A stretch of DNA of 64,000 bases from Gemmatimonadetes bacterium T265 (lineage in GTDB: Bacteria; Gemmatimonadota; Gemmatimonadetes; Gemmatimonadales; Gemmatimonadaceae): the NCBI GenBank assembly GCA_019973575.1, contig BPUI01000002.1, positions 496,001-560,000 of the forward strand. Direction: 5' to 3'. The translations under genes were made by a program, and so were the position numbers. The notes under the pieces were generated by a model, which did no database searches, was not told the origin of the DNA, and saw only the letters and a list, made by a program, of their open reading frames with translations. Below, piece after piece: positions 1 to 7,348 of the stretch (position 1 is its first letter; each line of letters starts with the position of its first letter).

Positions 1-413
1 GGGGCGTCGGGCGAATGCCGGTCGACGTGGGTGCTGTGGAAGTCGGTGTCGGAGATCGAGGCGTCGCTGAGGATTGCCCGCGGGCCGATCGTGATCGACT
101 GGCTGCACCCGAACTTGGTTCCGTTCAGGAAGCTGCCGCTGCCGATCTCGATGACGGCCTCGGGCGTGTTGGTCCAGGGCGTGACGACGCGTGCAACGTT
201 CACGTTGTCGCCGAAGATCACCCGGCCGGGGCCGCGGATGACGAGGCGCCCGCTGACCCGCAGGTTGCGCCCCGCGGTCACGCGTCTGCCGAGCAGGCGG
301 CACCAGAGGAGTGTCCAGCGCCCCCGCGCGAGGGCGGAGACGTACCGGACCCCTCCCAGCGGGTCGGCAAGTCCCTGCCTCAGCTTCGACCGGCCGCTCC
401 CTGGAATGCTCAC
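1..413 (-). CDS. Hexapeptide-repeat acyltransferase, N-terminal part (cut by window edge)
   Basis: Read on the minus strand from a GTG at 411-413, an open frame runs off the left edge (about 137 codons). After a basic N-terminus, the residues show the spaced Ile/Val-Gly-x-x pattern of a left-handed beta-helix (IRGPGRVIFGDNVNVA, then IEIGSGSFLNG, then ITIGPRAILSDASISD). It ends with a DTDFHS stretch like the His-containing active-site coil of the WcaF/maltose-acetyltransferase type. The family moves acyl groups onto sugars, usually for exopolysaccharide or O-antigen. A second GTG lies at 423-425 in the same frame. The acyl donor, the acceptor and the C-terminus cannot be seen. Confidence 0.7.
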   Translation of the reverse strand, partial: MSIPGSGRSKLRQGLADPLGGVRYVSALARGRWTLLWCRLLGRRVTAGRNLRVSGRLVIRGPGRVIFGDNVNVARVVTPWTNTPEAVIEIGSGSFLNGTKFGCSQSITIGPRAILSDASISDTDFHSTHVDRHSPDA

Positions 414-664
414 CGCTCTACTCACCGGATGGTCGCGCGACGTCTCGGCTCTCGCGCATATGTGATGTCCCTCGCACCGTGGGCCGCGTTCTGCGCGCGG
501 CGGGTTCGACCCCAAGTTATCAATCGGAGTCGGGACACTGGTGCTCGTCGCGCGGGCGAGGACGCGCCCGGACAGCTGGCGCCGTCGTCTGAACGCCGCA
601 ATGTTGGGCTGCACACGACGCGGCCGTTCACCCGCACGACCGACGCGCGGTCGGTGCGACGGTC

Positions 665-1966
665 TTGCCGCACCGCTCGCGCATGGCACTCGGGATCGGT
701 CGATCAGTTCGGGAATATCGGGGCACGCCCGCGACCGCCCCGGGGGAGGCACTCGGCGTCGTGCCGAGGGGTGCGTTGCTGACCGCGGGCGCTCGCCGCG
801 ATGGGTGGCCGGTCACCCACGCGGTGGGCTGGCTGCGTCGGCTGTTCGCGGTCCCCGACAACGCGCACGCGGTCCCGGCGCTCGACGGCGTCCGCGCGCT
901 CGCCGCGAGTCTGGTCTTTCTGGTCCACTATCAGGCCGCGTTTCGATTCCTGCTCGTTTCGAACCCGCCCCTGTATAACGCCGGCGAATACGCCGCGCTC
1001 GTCGGGTTCCACGGCGTCTACGTCTTCTTCGTGCTGAGCGGGTTTCTGATCTACGGCTCGCTCATCGCCCGGCCGGTGAGGCCGACGCGGTATCTATGGC
1101 GGCGCGTCCAGCGGATCTACCCCACGTTTCTCGTCGTTCTCGCCGTGTACCTCGTCATCGGCGCGTTCGCGCCCGTGCGGAGCAAGCTGCCGTCCGGGGT
1201 GAACGGGCTCCGGCTGATCGCCGCGAACGTGTTGCTGCTGCCCGGGGTGTTTCGGATCCGCCCGATCATCACCGTGTCGTGGTCGCTCAGCTTCGAGCTG
1301 GTCTTCTACGTCCTGATCCTCGCGGTGGTCGTCGCGCTCGGGCTCCGCCGCTGGGATTCCCGCGGCCGCGTCCTGCTGTGGACGGGGCTCCTCGTGCTGT
1401 GGCTCGCGGGTGGGACGGCGGCGATCCGTGTCGTGCGCGATTTCATCATGTTCCTTCCCGGCATTCTGCTGGCCGAGGCGGCCCGGTCTGAGCGCGCGCG
1501 CGCGCTGGTGGCCCTCGTTCCGGTCTGGCTCGCGGCGTTGCTGGCCGGGTCGGCGATCGCGGCGCAGCCGCTGTTCATCGCGTGGGGGGCGGTGCCGGGG
1601 GCGCGCGTCCTCTGGCTCGCGCCGACGGTGGTGGCGTTGCTGCTCCTGTCGGCGACGACGTCGCTGTTGTTGTTTCGCCTGCTGCAAGGGCCGCGGACCG
1701 CGACGATCTTTGCGCACGAACCGCTACGCCGGCTCGGCGTCGTGAGTTACTCGTTCTACCTGAGCCACGGGCTCGTCATCCACGTCATCGCCGGGCTGTG
1801 CGCGCGCACGGCGGTCCTCCGGGCGCTGCACGCGGTCGGGCCGGGGGCGTACGTGCTGCTGTTCGCCCCGGCGTTCGCGGCCGCGGTCGTGGCGGCGTTC
1901 GTCCTCTTCCGCGCCGTCGAGGAGCCGCTCTCGCTCCGGGCACTCGCCGCGGCTCGTTCCGGCTGA
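665..1966 (+). CDS. Acyltransferase family 3 membrane protein (OafA/NodX-like)
   Basis: An integral-membrane acyltransferase, probably O-acetylating a cell-surface glycan or glycolipid. The opening LDGVRALAASLVFLVHY carries the family's conserved Arg and the essential His. It is followed by FFVLSGFLIYGSL and roughly ten hydrophobic segments to the C-terminus. The ATG at 665 adds about 50 residues with no family resemblance. A GTG at 761 with a GGGGGAGG ribosome-binding site at 742-749 fits the family N-terminus better, so the true start may be there. It diverges from the hexapeptide acyltransferase to its left, so both may decorate the same envelope polysaccharide. The substrate is unknown. 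Confidence 0.85.
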   Translation: MPHRSRMALGIGRSVREYRGTPATAPGEALGVVPRGALLTAGARRDGWPVTHAVGWLRRLFAVPDNAHAVPALDGVRALAASLVFLVHYQAAFRFLLVSNPPLYNAGEYAALVGFHGVYVFFVLSGFLIYGSLIARPVRPTRYLWRRVQRIYPTFLVVLAVYLVIGAFAPVRSKLPSGVNGLRLIAANVLLLPGVFRIRPIITVSWSLSFELVFYVLILAVVVALGLRRWDSRGRVLLWTGLLVLWLAGGTAAIRVVRDFIMFLPGILLAEAARSERARALVALVPVWLAALLAGSAIAAQPLFIAWGAVPGARVLWLAPTVVALLLLSATTSLLLFRLLQGPRTATIFAHEPLRRLGVVSYSFYLSHGLVIHVIAGLCARTAVLRALHAVGPGAYVLLFAPAFAAAVVAAFVLFRAVEEPLSLRALAAARSG

Positions 1967-2135
1967 ACGGGGTTGGGCCAAGTAGATCGGTGGCGGGCGC
2001 ACGCGCGCGGGCATGCGAGGGCCCGGCCACGTCTGGCCCGCCGTTCCGGCCCGGGCGCCGCGGGAACGGCGCCGGCGGGCGGTGTACCAACCCGTGTGTG
2101 AGGGGCATGTGTCAGGAGCACAAGCGCCGCGTCCG

Positions 2136-3287
2136 ATGAACATACCTATGCGCCATTCCGTCCGGGTTCCGATCACGCTCTGTACGGCCCTACTGCTCGC
2201 GGGCGGCGTCGCGGCCGGGTCCGCGGCCGCCGCTGACGGAGTCGCGGGCCGACAGCCTCCGCCGTCCACGGCGGCCGTCGTGGCGCCGGCGGCGGTGTTG
2301 GCCTTCATGGCCGCGCCTAACACGCCGTCGGTCGGGGCGGTGCGGGCCAAGGGCGGCGTGTACGCGAAGTACGAGTCGGACTTCGTCAAGTACGCCGACT
2401 ACCACTGGGGGCTGACGAACCCGGACAGCACCTCGTTCGGCGCGAACTTTTACGACCGGGCGATGATCTACTACGTGTGGTGGGCCCGCACCGGGAACGC
2501 GACGTACCTCGACCGCGCCAACAAGCTGGCGATCCAGGCGCGCACGGACCTCGAGGGGTGGCACCACTACCCGATGACGTACAACATGATGCTGGACGGC
2601 GTGGCGCTGCACGCGCTCGTGACCGGCGACCAGCACTCGGCGGCGGTGGTGGCCAAGGTCGCCGACAACATGGCAAACCCGAAGGGTTGGTTCTCGTACG
2701 TCGCCGGGCACACGGGCGACGCGGAGGGCGACAGCCGCAACTCGGCCCGGATCCTCGGGGCGGTGCTCGACGCGTACCTGCTGAAGGTGAAGAGCCCGGC
2801 GGGGTACGACTACGCCGCGCGGTTGCGTGACATCGAAAATCGTATCCTGGCCACCCAGAGCCCCGACGGCGCGTACCGCTGGCCGAACCAGTGCGGCTAC
2901 GACAAGCCGTACATGACGGGGATGCTGAACGACGCGCTGATCCGCTACTACGCGTCGTTCCAGCCCGACCCGCGCATCCCGGTCGCGGTCAAGAAGGCGG
3001 TCGACTATCTGTGGGCCAACGACTGGGTCCCGAGCGCGCACGGCTTCCGGTACCTCGGCGGGGTCTGCAAGACGCCGAGCGGCGGCGATCCGTCGGTCAC
3101 GGCCGATCTCAACAGCCTGATCGTGTCCGGCTTCGCGTTCGTGGCCAAGCTGACCGGGGACGTGACCTACGACGAGAAGGCGGACGCGGTGTTCGCCGGC
3201 GGCGTGAACGGCGCGTGGATGAACGGGCCCAAGCAGTTCAACCAGGCGTACACCGCGTCGTACCGGTACCTCTCGCTCCGGTTCTGA
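2136..3287 (+). CDS. Secreted protein of probable alpha/alpha-barrel fold (glycan-active-like)
   Basis: A Sec signal peptide (hydrophobic run ITLCTALLLAGGVAAGSAAAA) is followed by about 350 residues rich in Trp, Tyr and Asp. Repeated helical-hairpin motifs (YYVWWARTGNATYLDRAN, YPMTYNMMLDGVALHAL, then DGAYRWPNQCG and MTGMLNDALIRYY) resemble the barrels of polysaccharide lyases and glycoside hydrolases such as the GH76 and GH88/105 types, but I cannot place it in a named family. It is a close paralogue of the protein at 4238-5848 but lacks that protein's lectin domain. ATG 2136 and ATG 2148 are both possible starts; the only AGGAG (2114-2118) is too far upstream to decide. Confidence 0.75.
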   Translation: MNIPMRHSVRVPITLCTALLLAGGVAAGSAAAADGVAGRQPPPSTAAVVAPAAVLAFMAAPNTPSVGAVRAKGGVYAKYESDFVKYADYHWGLTNPDSTSFGANFYDRAMIYYVWWARTGNATYLDRANKLAIQARTDLEGWHHYPMTYNMMLDGVALHALVTGDQHSAAVVAKVADNMANPKGWFSYVAGHTGDAEGDSRNSARILGAVLDAYLLKVKSPAGYDYAARLRDIENRILATQSPDGAYRWPNQCGYDKPYMTGMLNDALIRYYASFQPDPRIPVAVKKAVDYLWANDWVPSAHGFRYLGGVCKTPSGGDPSVTADLNSLIVSGFAFVAKLTGDVTYDEKADAVFAGGVNGAWMNGPKQFNQAYTASYRYLSLRF

Positions 3288-3361
3288 CGCGCAGCGCTGG
3301 GCGCCCCGCGCGGCGGCGGACTCGGGCGACACACGTCGGGCTCGGCGCGCCGCATGCGCCG

Positions 3362-3859
3362 CTACGACTCCGGGTGCGCGAACACCCAGTATCGTTGCAG
3401 CACGAAGTTGGTGACGGTGGTGGCGCCGGTGGCAATCACCCACCACACGGATGCGGTTAGGCGCCCCGACCACACGCCGAGTTGGATCGTGAGGAGGGAA
3501 AGGAGCAGCGACCCCCCGTGGGCGACGAGGAAGCGGACGGCGGTGCGTCCGTGCGGGGCCGTACTCCCGAACGTCCACCGCCGATTGACGACGTAGCTGA
3601 CGGCGACGCCGGTCGCGTACGCACTGGCCTGCGCCAGGCTGGCGGCCCACCGCTGGTCGCCCGCGACTCGCAGCAGAAGTCGGAAGATGAGGAACGTCCC
3701 GGCCGCGTTCGTGCCCCCGGCGACGAGGAAGCGTGCAGCGGCGCTCCGAAGCGTACTGCCGGACGCCGCGGGGCTCGTGAGCGTCGTCGCGGATGGGGAT
3801 GGATTCGTGCTCGAGGCGTCGCGCCCGGGGTCACGAGCTACCGCGCCGCGACGATGCAC
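3362..3859 (-). CDS. GtrA-like membrane protein
   Basis: Four hydrophobic segments in the GtrA/DPMS-flippase arrangement: ARFLVAGGTNAAGTFLIFRLL, then ASAYATGVAVSYVVNRRWTFG, a third helix, and a last helix ending TNFVLQRYWVFA. The two VNRRWTF/LQRYWVF-type motifs are diagnostic. Members move lipid-linked sugars across the membrane or assist glycosyltransferases. The frame is open up to 3997, but the first 45 residues from there look non-coding. A GTG at 3857-3859 gives 165 residues, close to the family size of 120-160. It sits between the two secreted paralogues, on the opposite strand. One copy of the GTTAGGC motif (3456-3462) lies inside it, read here as CTA-ACC. Confidence 0.75.
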   Translation of the reverse strand: MHRRGAVARDPGRDASSTNPSPSATTLTSPAASGSTLRSAAARFLVAGGTNAAGTFLIFRLLLRVAGDQRWAASLAQASAYATGVAVSYVVNRRWTFGSTAPHGRTAVRFLVAHGGSLLLSLLTIQLGVWSGRLTASVWWVIATGATTVTNFVLQRYWVFAHPES

Positions 3860-4084
3860 GTGGCCGCGTGCGGCGAATTGCGGCAGGCCTGCTACGCGCC
3901 AGTGCTCGCATCGTGAGGCGCGTTCACGCGCGAGGTAGCGCTGTCGACGTGATGCGCGAGTGGCCACAGCGGCAGCAGCCGACGTGCGCTGAGTCACGCG
4001 TTTAGGACGAGCGCCGACCGGCCGACATTATCGACTGCCGCCGGCGCTCAGTCGCAGCGGCGTGCTCTGAGGTACGCGTGTATC

Positions 4085-4175
4085 GCGGATTCCCAGGGCG
4101 ACAATGGCAAACCCGTCGAAAGGCGGGGACGCAAAGCTACGAGGCTACCGCTCGGCTGCCGCACGTGCGCAACAC
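4085..4175 (+). promoter_or_regulatory. c-di-GMP-I (GEMM) riboswitch
   Basis: The invariant GEMM core is present: GGCAAACC at 4106-4113, a six-pair stem capped by a GAAA tetraloop (4112-4117 with 4122-4127, loop 4118-4121), GGGACGCAAAGC at 4126-4136, then CTACGAGG and a second arm GGCTACC...GGCTGCCG to about 4172. This matches the known two-stem c-di-GMP aptamer, with GNRA loop and receptor. It lies 60-150 bases upstream of the ATG at 4238, same strand. So translation or transcription of the lectin protein downstream is probably set by c-di-GMP. The off/on direction and the expression platform in 4176-4237 could not be determined. Confidence 0.88.
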
Positions 4176-4237
4176 GCGTGCGACGGCCGCTGCCACGTCA
4201 GTCGGGCTGCCGAACCCCCTCCACACCTCCCCGCGAC

Positions 4238-5848
4238 ATGCAGTTCCCCTCCCTCGCCGGCGGTTATCCGTCCGGCCGTCTCCGCCGCGCCCTGTCCGCG
4301 GCCGTCCTCGCGCTCGCGGGCACCGCGTGCCAGGACAACAACGTAACCGGCCCGGCCTCGACCGAGACGTTCCCCCCGGCCTTCAGCACCGGCGCAACGC
4401 AGGGCACGTCCGCTGCGGGCTCGATCGTCAGCCGCGTGAGCCCCACGCGGTGCATGGACGTTCTCGGCACGGGCGCGACGCACGACCCGCGGATCGGGAT
4501 CTACTCCTGCGACGGCAGTGCGGAGCAGCAGTTCGTCTCGACGGCGGCGGGCGAGCTCCGTAACGGCGCGATGTGCGTCGACGTGGCTGGCGCCGGCCGC
4601 AGCGGCGACGCGGTCATCGGCCGTGCCTGCAGCGGCAGTGCGAACCAGCGTTGGGCCAGGACGTCCGACGGCACGATCCGGGGCATCAACGGGCGGTGCA
4701 TCGAAGTTCCCGGCGGCAACACGGCGAACGCGACGAAGCTCGTGTTGAACGACTGCCGCGGCGGGACGAACCAGATCTGGGACAACGTCCGGTCGACCGC
4801 CACGGCCACGGCCGCGATGCCGAAGTCGACCGTGAAGCCGTCGGCCGTGCTCGCCTTCATGGGCGCGGCGAGCGTGCCCGGTGTCGCCGCCGTGCAGGCG
4901 AAGGGCGGCGTGTACGCGCGCTACGAGAGCAACTTCAGCAAGTACGAGCAGTACCAGTGGACCTTGACCGCCAACGGCATCGACAGCACGTCGTTCGAGG
5001 CGAACTTCTACGACCGCGCGATGATCTACTACGTGTGGTGGGCCCGCACCGGCGACGCGACGTACCTCGACCGCGCCAACAAGCTGGCGGTGAGTGCACG
5101 GACGTACCTGGAGGGGCTGAAGTACTACCCGATGACGTACAACATGATGTTGGACGGGGTGGCGCTGCACGCGCTCGTGACGGGCGACCAGCGGTCGGCG
5201 ACGACGGTGGCGAAGGTCGCCGACAACCTGGCGAACCCGAACGGCTGGTTCTCGTACGTCGCCGGGCACGCCGGGGACGCGGAGGGCGACAGCCGCAACT
5301 CGGCCCGGATCCTCGCGGCCGTGCTCGACGCCTACCTGCTGAAGGTGAACAGCCCGGCGGGGTACAACTATGCCAAGCTCCTCCCGGACCTCGAGCGGCG
5401 GATCCTGGCGACGCAGAGCGCGGACGGCGCGTACCGCTGGCCGAACCAGTGCAACTCCGACAAGCCGTTCATGACCGGCATGTTGAACGACGCGCTGATC
5501 CGCTACTACACGTCGTTCCAGCCCGACACCCACATCCCGGGCGCGGTCAAGAAGGCGGTCGACTATCTGTGGGCCAACGACTGGGTGGCCGGCTCGCAGG
5601 GCTTCCGGTACCTCGGCGCGTACTGCAGCAACCCGAACAGCGGCGGCACCAACGGTCCCACGCCGGACCTGAACAGCCTGATCGTGTCCGGCTTCTCGTT
5701 CGTGGCCAAGCACACCGGGGACGCGAGCTACAACGCGAAGGCCGACGCGGTGTTCGCGGGCGGCGTGGCGAGCGCGTGGCTCAACGGGCCCAAGCAGTTC
5801 AACCAGGCGTACACGGCGTCGTACCGGTACCTCGCGCTGCGCTTCTGA
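4238..5848 (+). CDS. Secreted ricin-type lectin plus alpha/alpha-barrel protein under c-di-GMP riboswitch
   Basis: From ATG 4238 the protein has an export signal (RRALSAAVLALAGTAC, lipoprotein-like, although the residue at -3 is Gly and not the usual Leu). Next, about residues 60-185 form a ricin B-type beta-trefoil with three QxW-like repeats (QQF, QRW, QIW) and paired Cys. From about residue 200 comes a barrel domain very similar to the protein at 2136-3287. The lectin repeats suggest binding to a galactose- or xylan-like glycan. The barrel may act on the same polymer, but that is inference. The upstream GEMM aptamer ties its expression to the biofilm/motility second messenger. A strong hairpin (5866-5908) follows the stop. 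Confidence 0.8.
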   Translation: MQFPSLAGGYPSGRLRRALSAAVLALAGTACQDNNVTGPASTETFPPAFSTGATQGTSAAGSIVSRVSPTRCMDVLGTGATHDPRIGIYSCDGSAEQQFVSTAAGELRNGAMCVDVAGAGRSGDAVIGRACSGSANQRWARTSDGTIRGINGRCIEVPGGNTANATKLVLNDCRGGTNQIWDNVRSTATATAAMPKSTVKPSAVLAFMGAASVPGVAAVQAKGGVYARYESNFSKYEQYQWTLTANGIDSTSFEANFYDRAMIYYVWWARTGDATYLDRANKLAVSARTYLEGLKYYPMTYNMMLDGVALHALVTGDQRSATTVAKVADNLANPNGWFSYVAGHAGDAEGDSRNSARILAAVLDAYLLKVNSPAGYNYAKLLPDLERRILATQSADGAYRWPNQCNSDKPFMTGMLNDALIRYYTSFQPDTHIPGAVKKAVDYLWANDWVAGSQGFRYLGAYCSNPNSGGTNGPTPDLNSLIVSGFSFVAKHTGDASYNAKADAVFAGGVASAWLNGPKQFNQAYTASYRYLALRF

Positions 5849-5865
5849 GCCCGGCGGGGGACACG

Positions 5866-5908
5866 CGAAGGGGGGTGGGGCCGCCGGGACGGCCCCCACC
5901 CCCCTTCG
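5866..5908. terminator. Bidirectional hairpin terminator between convergent genes
   Basis: A long GC stem: 5866-5883 pairs with 5890-5908 (about 16 pairs including AAGGGGGGTGGGG against CCCCACCCCCCTT), with one bulged base and a loop of about six. It lies between the ends of the plus-strand lectin gene and the minus-strand vWA gene and could serve both. Confidence 0.75.
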
Positions 5909-5920
5909 GCGTTCCGGACC

Positions 5921-7204
5921 CTACTGCACCGTCTTCGTCTTCCGCCGCAGGAAGTCCATCAGCACGAACTGGCCTAACGTCATCGTGCTTGTGAAGTAGG
6001 CCTTTCCGCGCGCGATCTCGCTCACCCGCTTGACGAACTCGACGAGCGAGCGGTCGCGCGCGAGCATGAACGTGTTGATCATGATCCCCGCGCGGCGGCA
6101 GTCGGCGACCTCCTTCAGCGTCTCCGCGAGGACGCCCGCGTCGAGCCCCATCGGGTTCTTGTAGATCATCCCGTTGGGCAGCGTGAGCGCGCTCGGCTTG
6201 CCGTCGGTGATCATCACGATCTGGCGCATGTCTTTCTTCTGCGCCTGGAGGATGCGGCGCGCGAGCTTGAGACCCTCGGCGGTGTTCGTGTGGTACGGGC
6301 CGACCTGCGCGTGGGCGAGCTGCGAGATCGGGATCTCCTCGGCCGAGTCGTGGAAGAGGACGACGCGGACCGTGTCGCCGGGGAACTGCGTGCGGATGAG
6401 GTGCGCGAGCGCGAGCGCGACCTTCTTAGCGGGGGTGAAGCGGTCCTCGCCGTAGAGGATCATCGAGTGCGACGTGTCGAGCATGAGCACCGTCGCGCAG
6501 CTCGACCGGTACTCGGCCTGGCGCACCATGAGGTCCGGGTAGTCGAGGTCCATCGGGACCTCGATCCGGCCCGTGCGGGCGAGCGAGTTCTTGAGCGTCT
6601 CGTTGACGTCGAGGTTCAGCACGTCGCCGAACTCGTACGGCTTGCTGAAGCCGTCGCTCTCGACGCCGGTCGCGAGGTACGGCGTGTCGTGGCTGCCGAC
6701 GCTGCTCTTGCCGAGGCTGCCTAACAGATGGCGGAGCGTCTTGTAGCCGAGGAAGTCGATGCCCTTGTCGGTGAGGTTGAACTGGACGTCCTTGCTCGCC
6801 GCGTGGCCGACGGAGCCCTTGCCGGTGACCGGCTGCTGCGCGCCGGGCATCTGGGGCGGGGGGCCGTCCGTCTTCAGGTACCCCTCGCTCACGAGGCGCT
6901 GGACGAGCTGGTCGAGGAGCTCGGCGAGCTTGGCGTTCGCGTCCTCGTCACCGTCGCCGCGGAGCGCCTCGAGCATCTCGGGGGTGAACTGGCCGCTCTC
7001 GAGGAGGGCGTCGAGGATGGCCTGCTTGAGGCCGTCGAGCGAGCGGTCGGCGTCCTCGCCGGTCTCGCCCCAGAACGGGTGCGACTGGGCGCCGCCGGCG
7101 AACCCCGAATCGAGCAGGAAGCCGGCGAGCTTGTCGAGCAGCGACTGCAGGTCGACGGCGTCGGCGATCTCGGGGCTGTACTTCGTGTAAGTGTGGAAGC
7201 GCAT
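5921..7204 (-). CDS. von Willebrand factor A domain protein, chelatase-D-like partner of a MoxR-type ATPase
   Basis: 427 residues. The acidic, helical N-terminal half (to about 200) is family-specific. The C-terminal half is a vWA domain whose metal-ion-dependent adhesion site reads DTSHS (the DxSxS motif), with downstream ITDGKPS supplying the later Asp. Such proteins pair with AAA+ ATPases of the magnesium-chelatase/MoxR class, which is exactly the gene at 10184-11671 in the same operon. Together they probably form a chaperone or remodelling complex of unknown client. Start ATG 7202-7204. Two GTTAGGC motifs (5972, 6719) are read as Leu-Gly inside this gene. Confidence 0.85.
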   Translation of the reverse strand: MRFHTYTKYSPEIADAVDLQSLLDKLAGFLLDSGFAGGAQSHPFWGETGEDADRSLDGLKQAILDALLESGQFTPEMLEALRGDGDEDANAKLAELLDQLVQRLVSEGYLKTDGPPPQMPGAQQPVTGKGSVGHAASKDVQFNLTDKGIDFLGYKTLRHLLGSLGKSSVGSHDTPYLATGVESDGFSKPYEFGDVLNLDVNETLKNSLARTGRIEVPMDLDYPDLMVRQAEYRSSCATVLMLDTSHSMILYGEDRFTPAKKVALALAHLIRTQFPGDTVRVVLFHDSAEEIPISQLAHAQVGPYHTNTAEGLKLARRILQAQKKDMRQIVMITDGKPSALTLPNGMIYKNPMGLDAGVLAETLKEVADCRRAGIMINTFMLARDRSLVEFVKRVSEIARGKAYFTSTMTLGQFVLMDFLRRKTKTVQ

Positions 7205-7317
7205 CGACGACGGCTCGCGGCAGGAAGCGGGGAGGGCGACTACGGGAAGCTACCGGGTCTTACCCGGGCGAGGGGCGGAGGTGCGGGGGCGCGGGCGCCC
7301 GTGTCGCGCAACCGTGG

Positions 7318-7337
7318 ACCCCTGCGTTCGCAGGGGT
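7318..7337. terminator. Hairpin in kinase-vWA intergenic gap
   Basis: ACCCCTGCG and CGCAGGGGT pair around a TT turn. A smaller hairpin (CCGGGT/ACCCGG) sits at 7253-7267. The 144-base gap holds no gene; the hairpins may attenuate read-through from the kinase gene or stabilise message ends. Confidence 0.45.
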
Positions 7338-7348
7338 GACGGCTCTGG

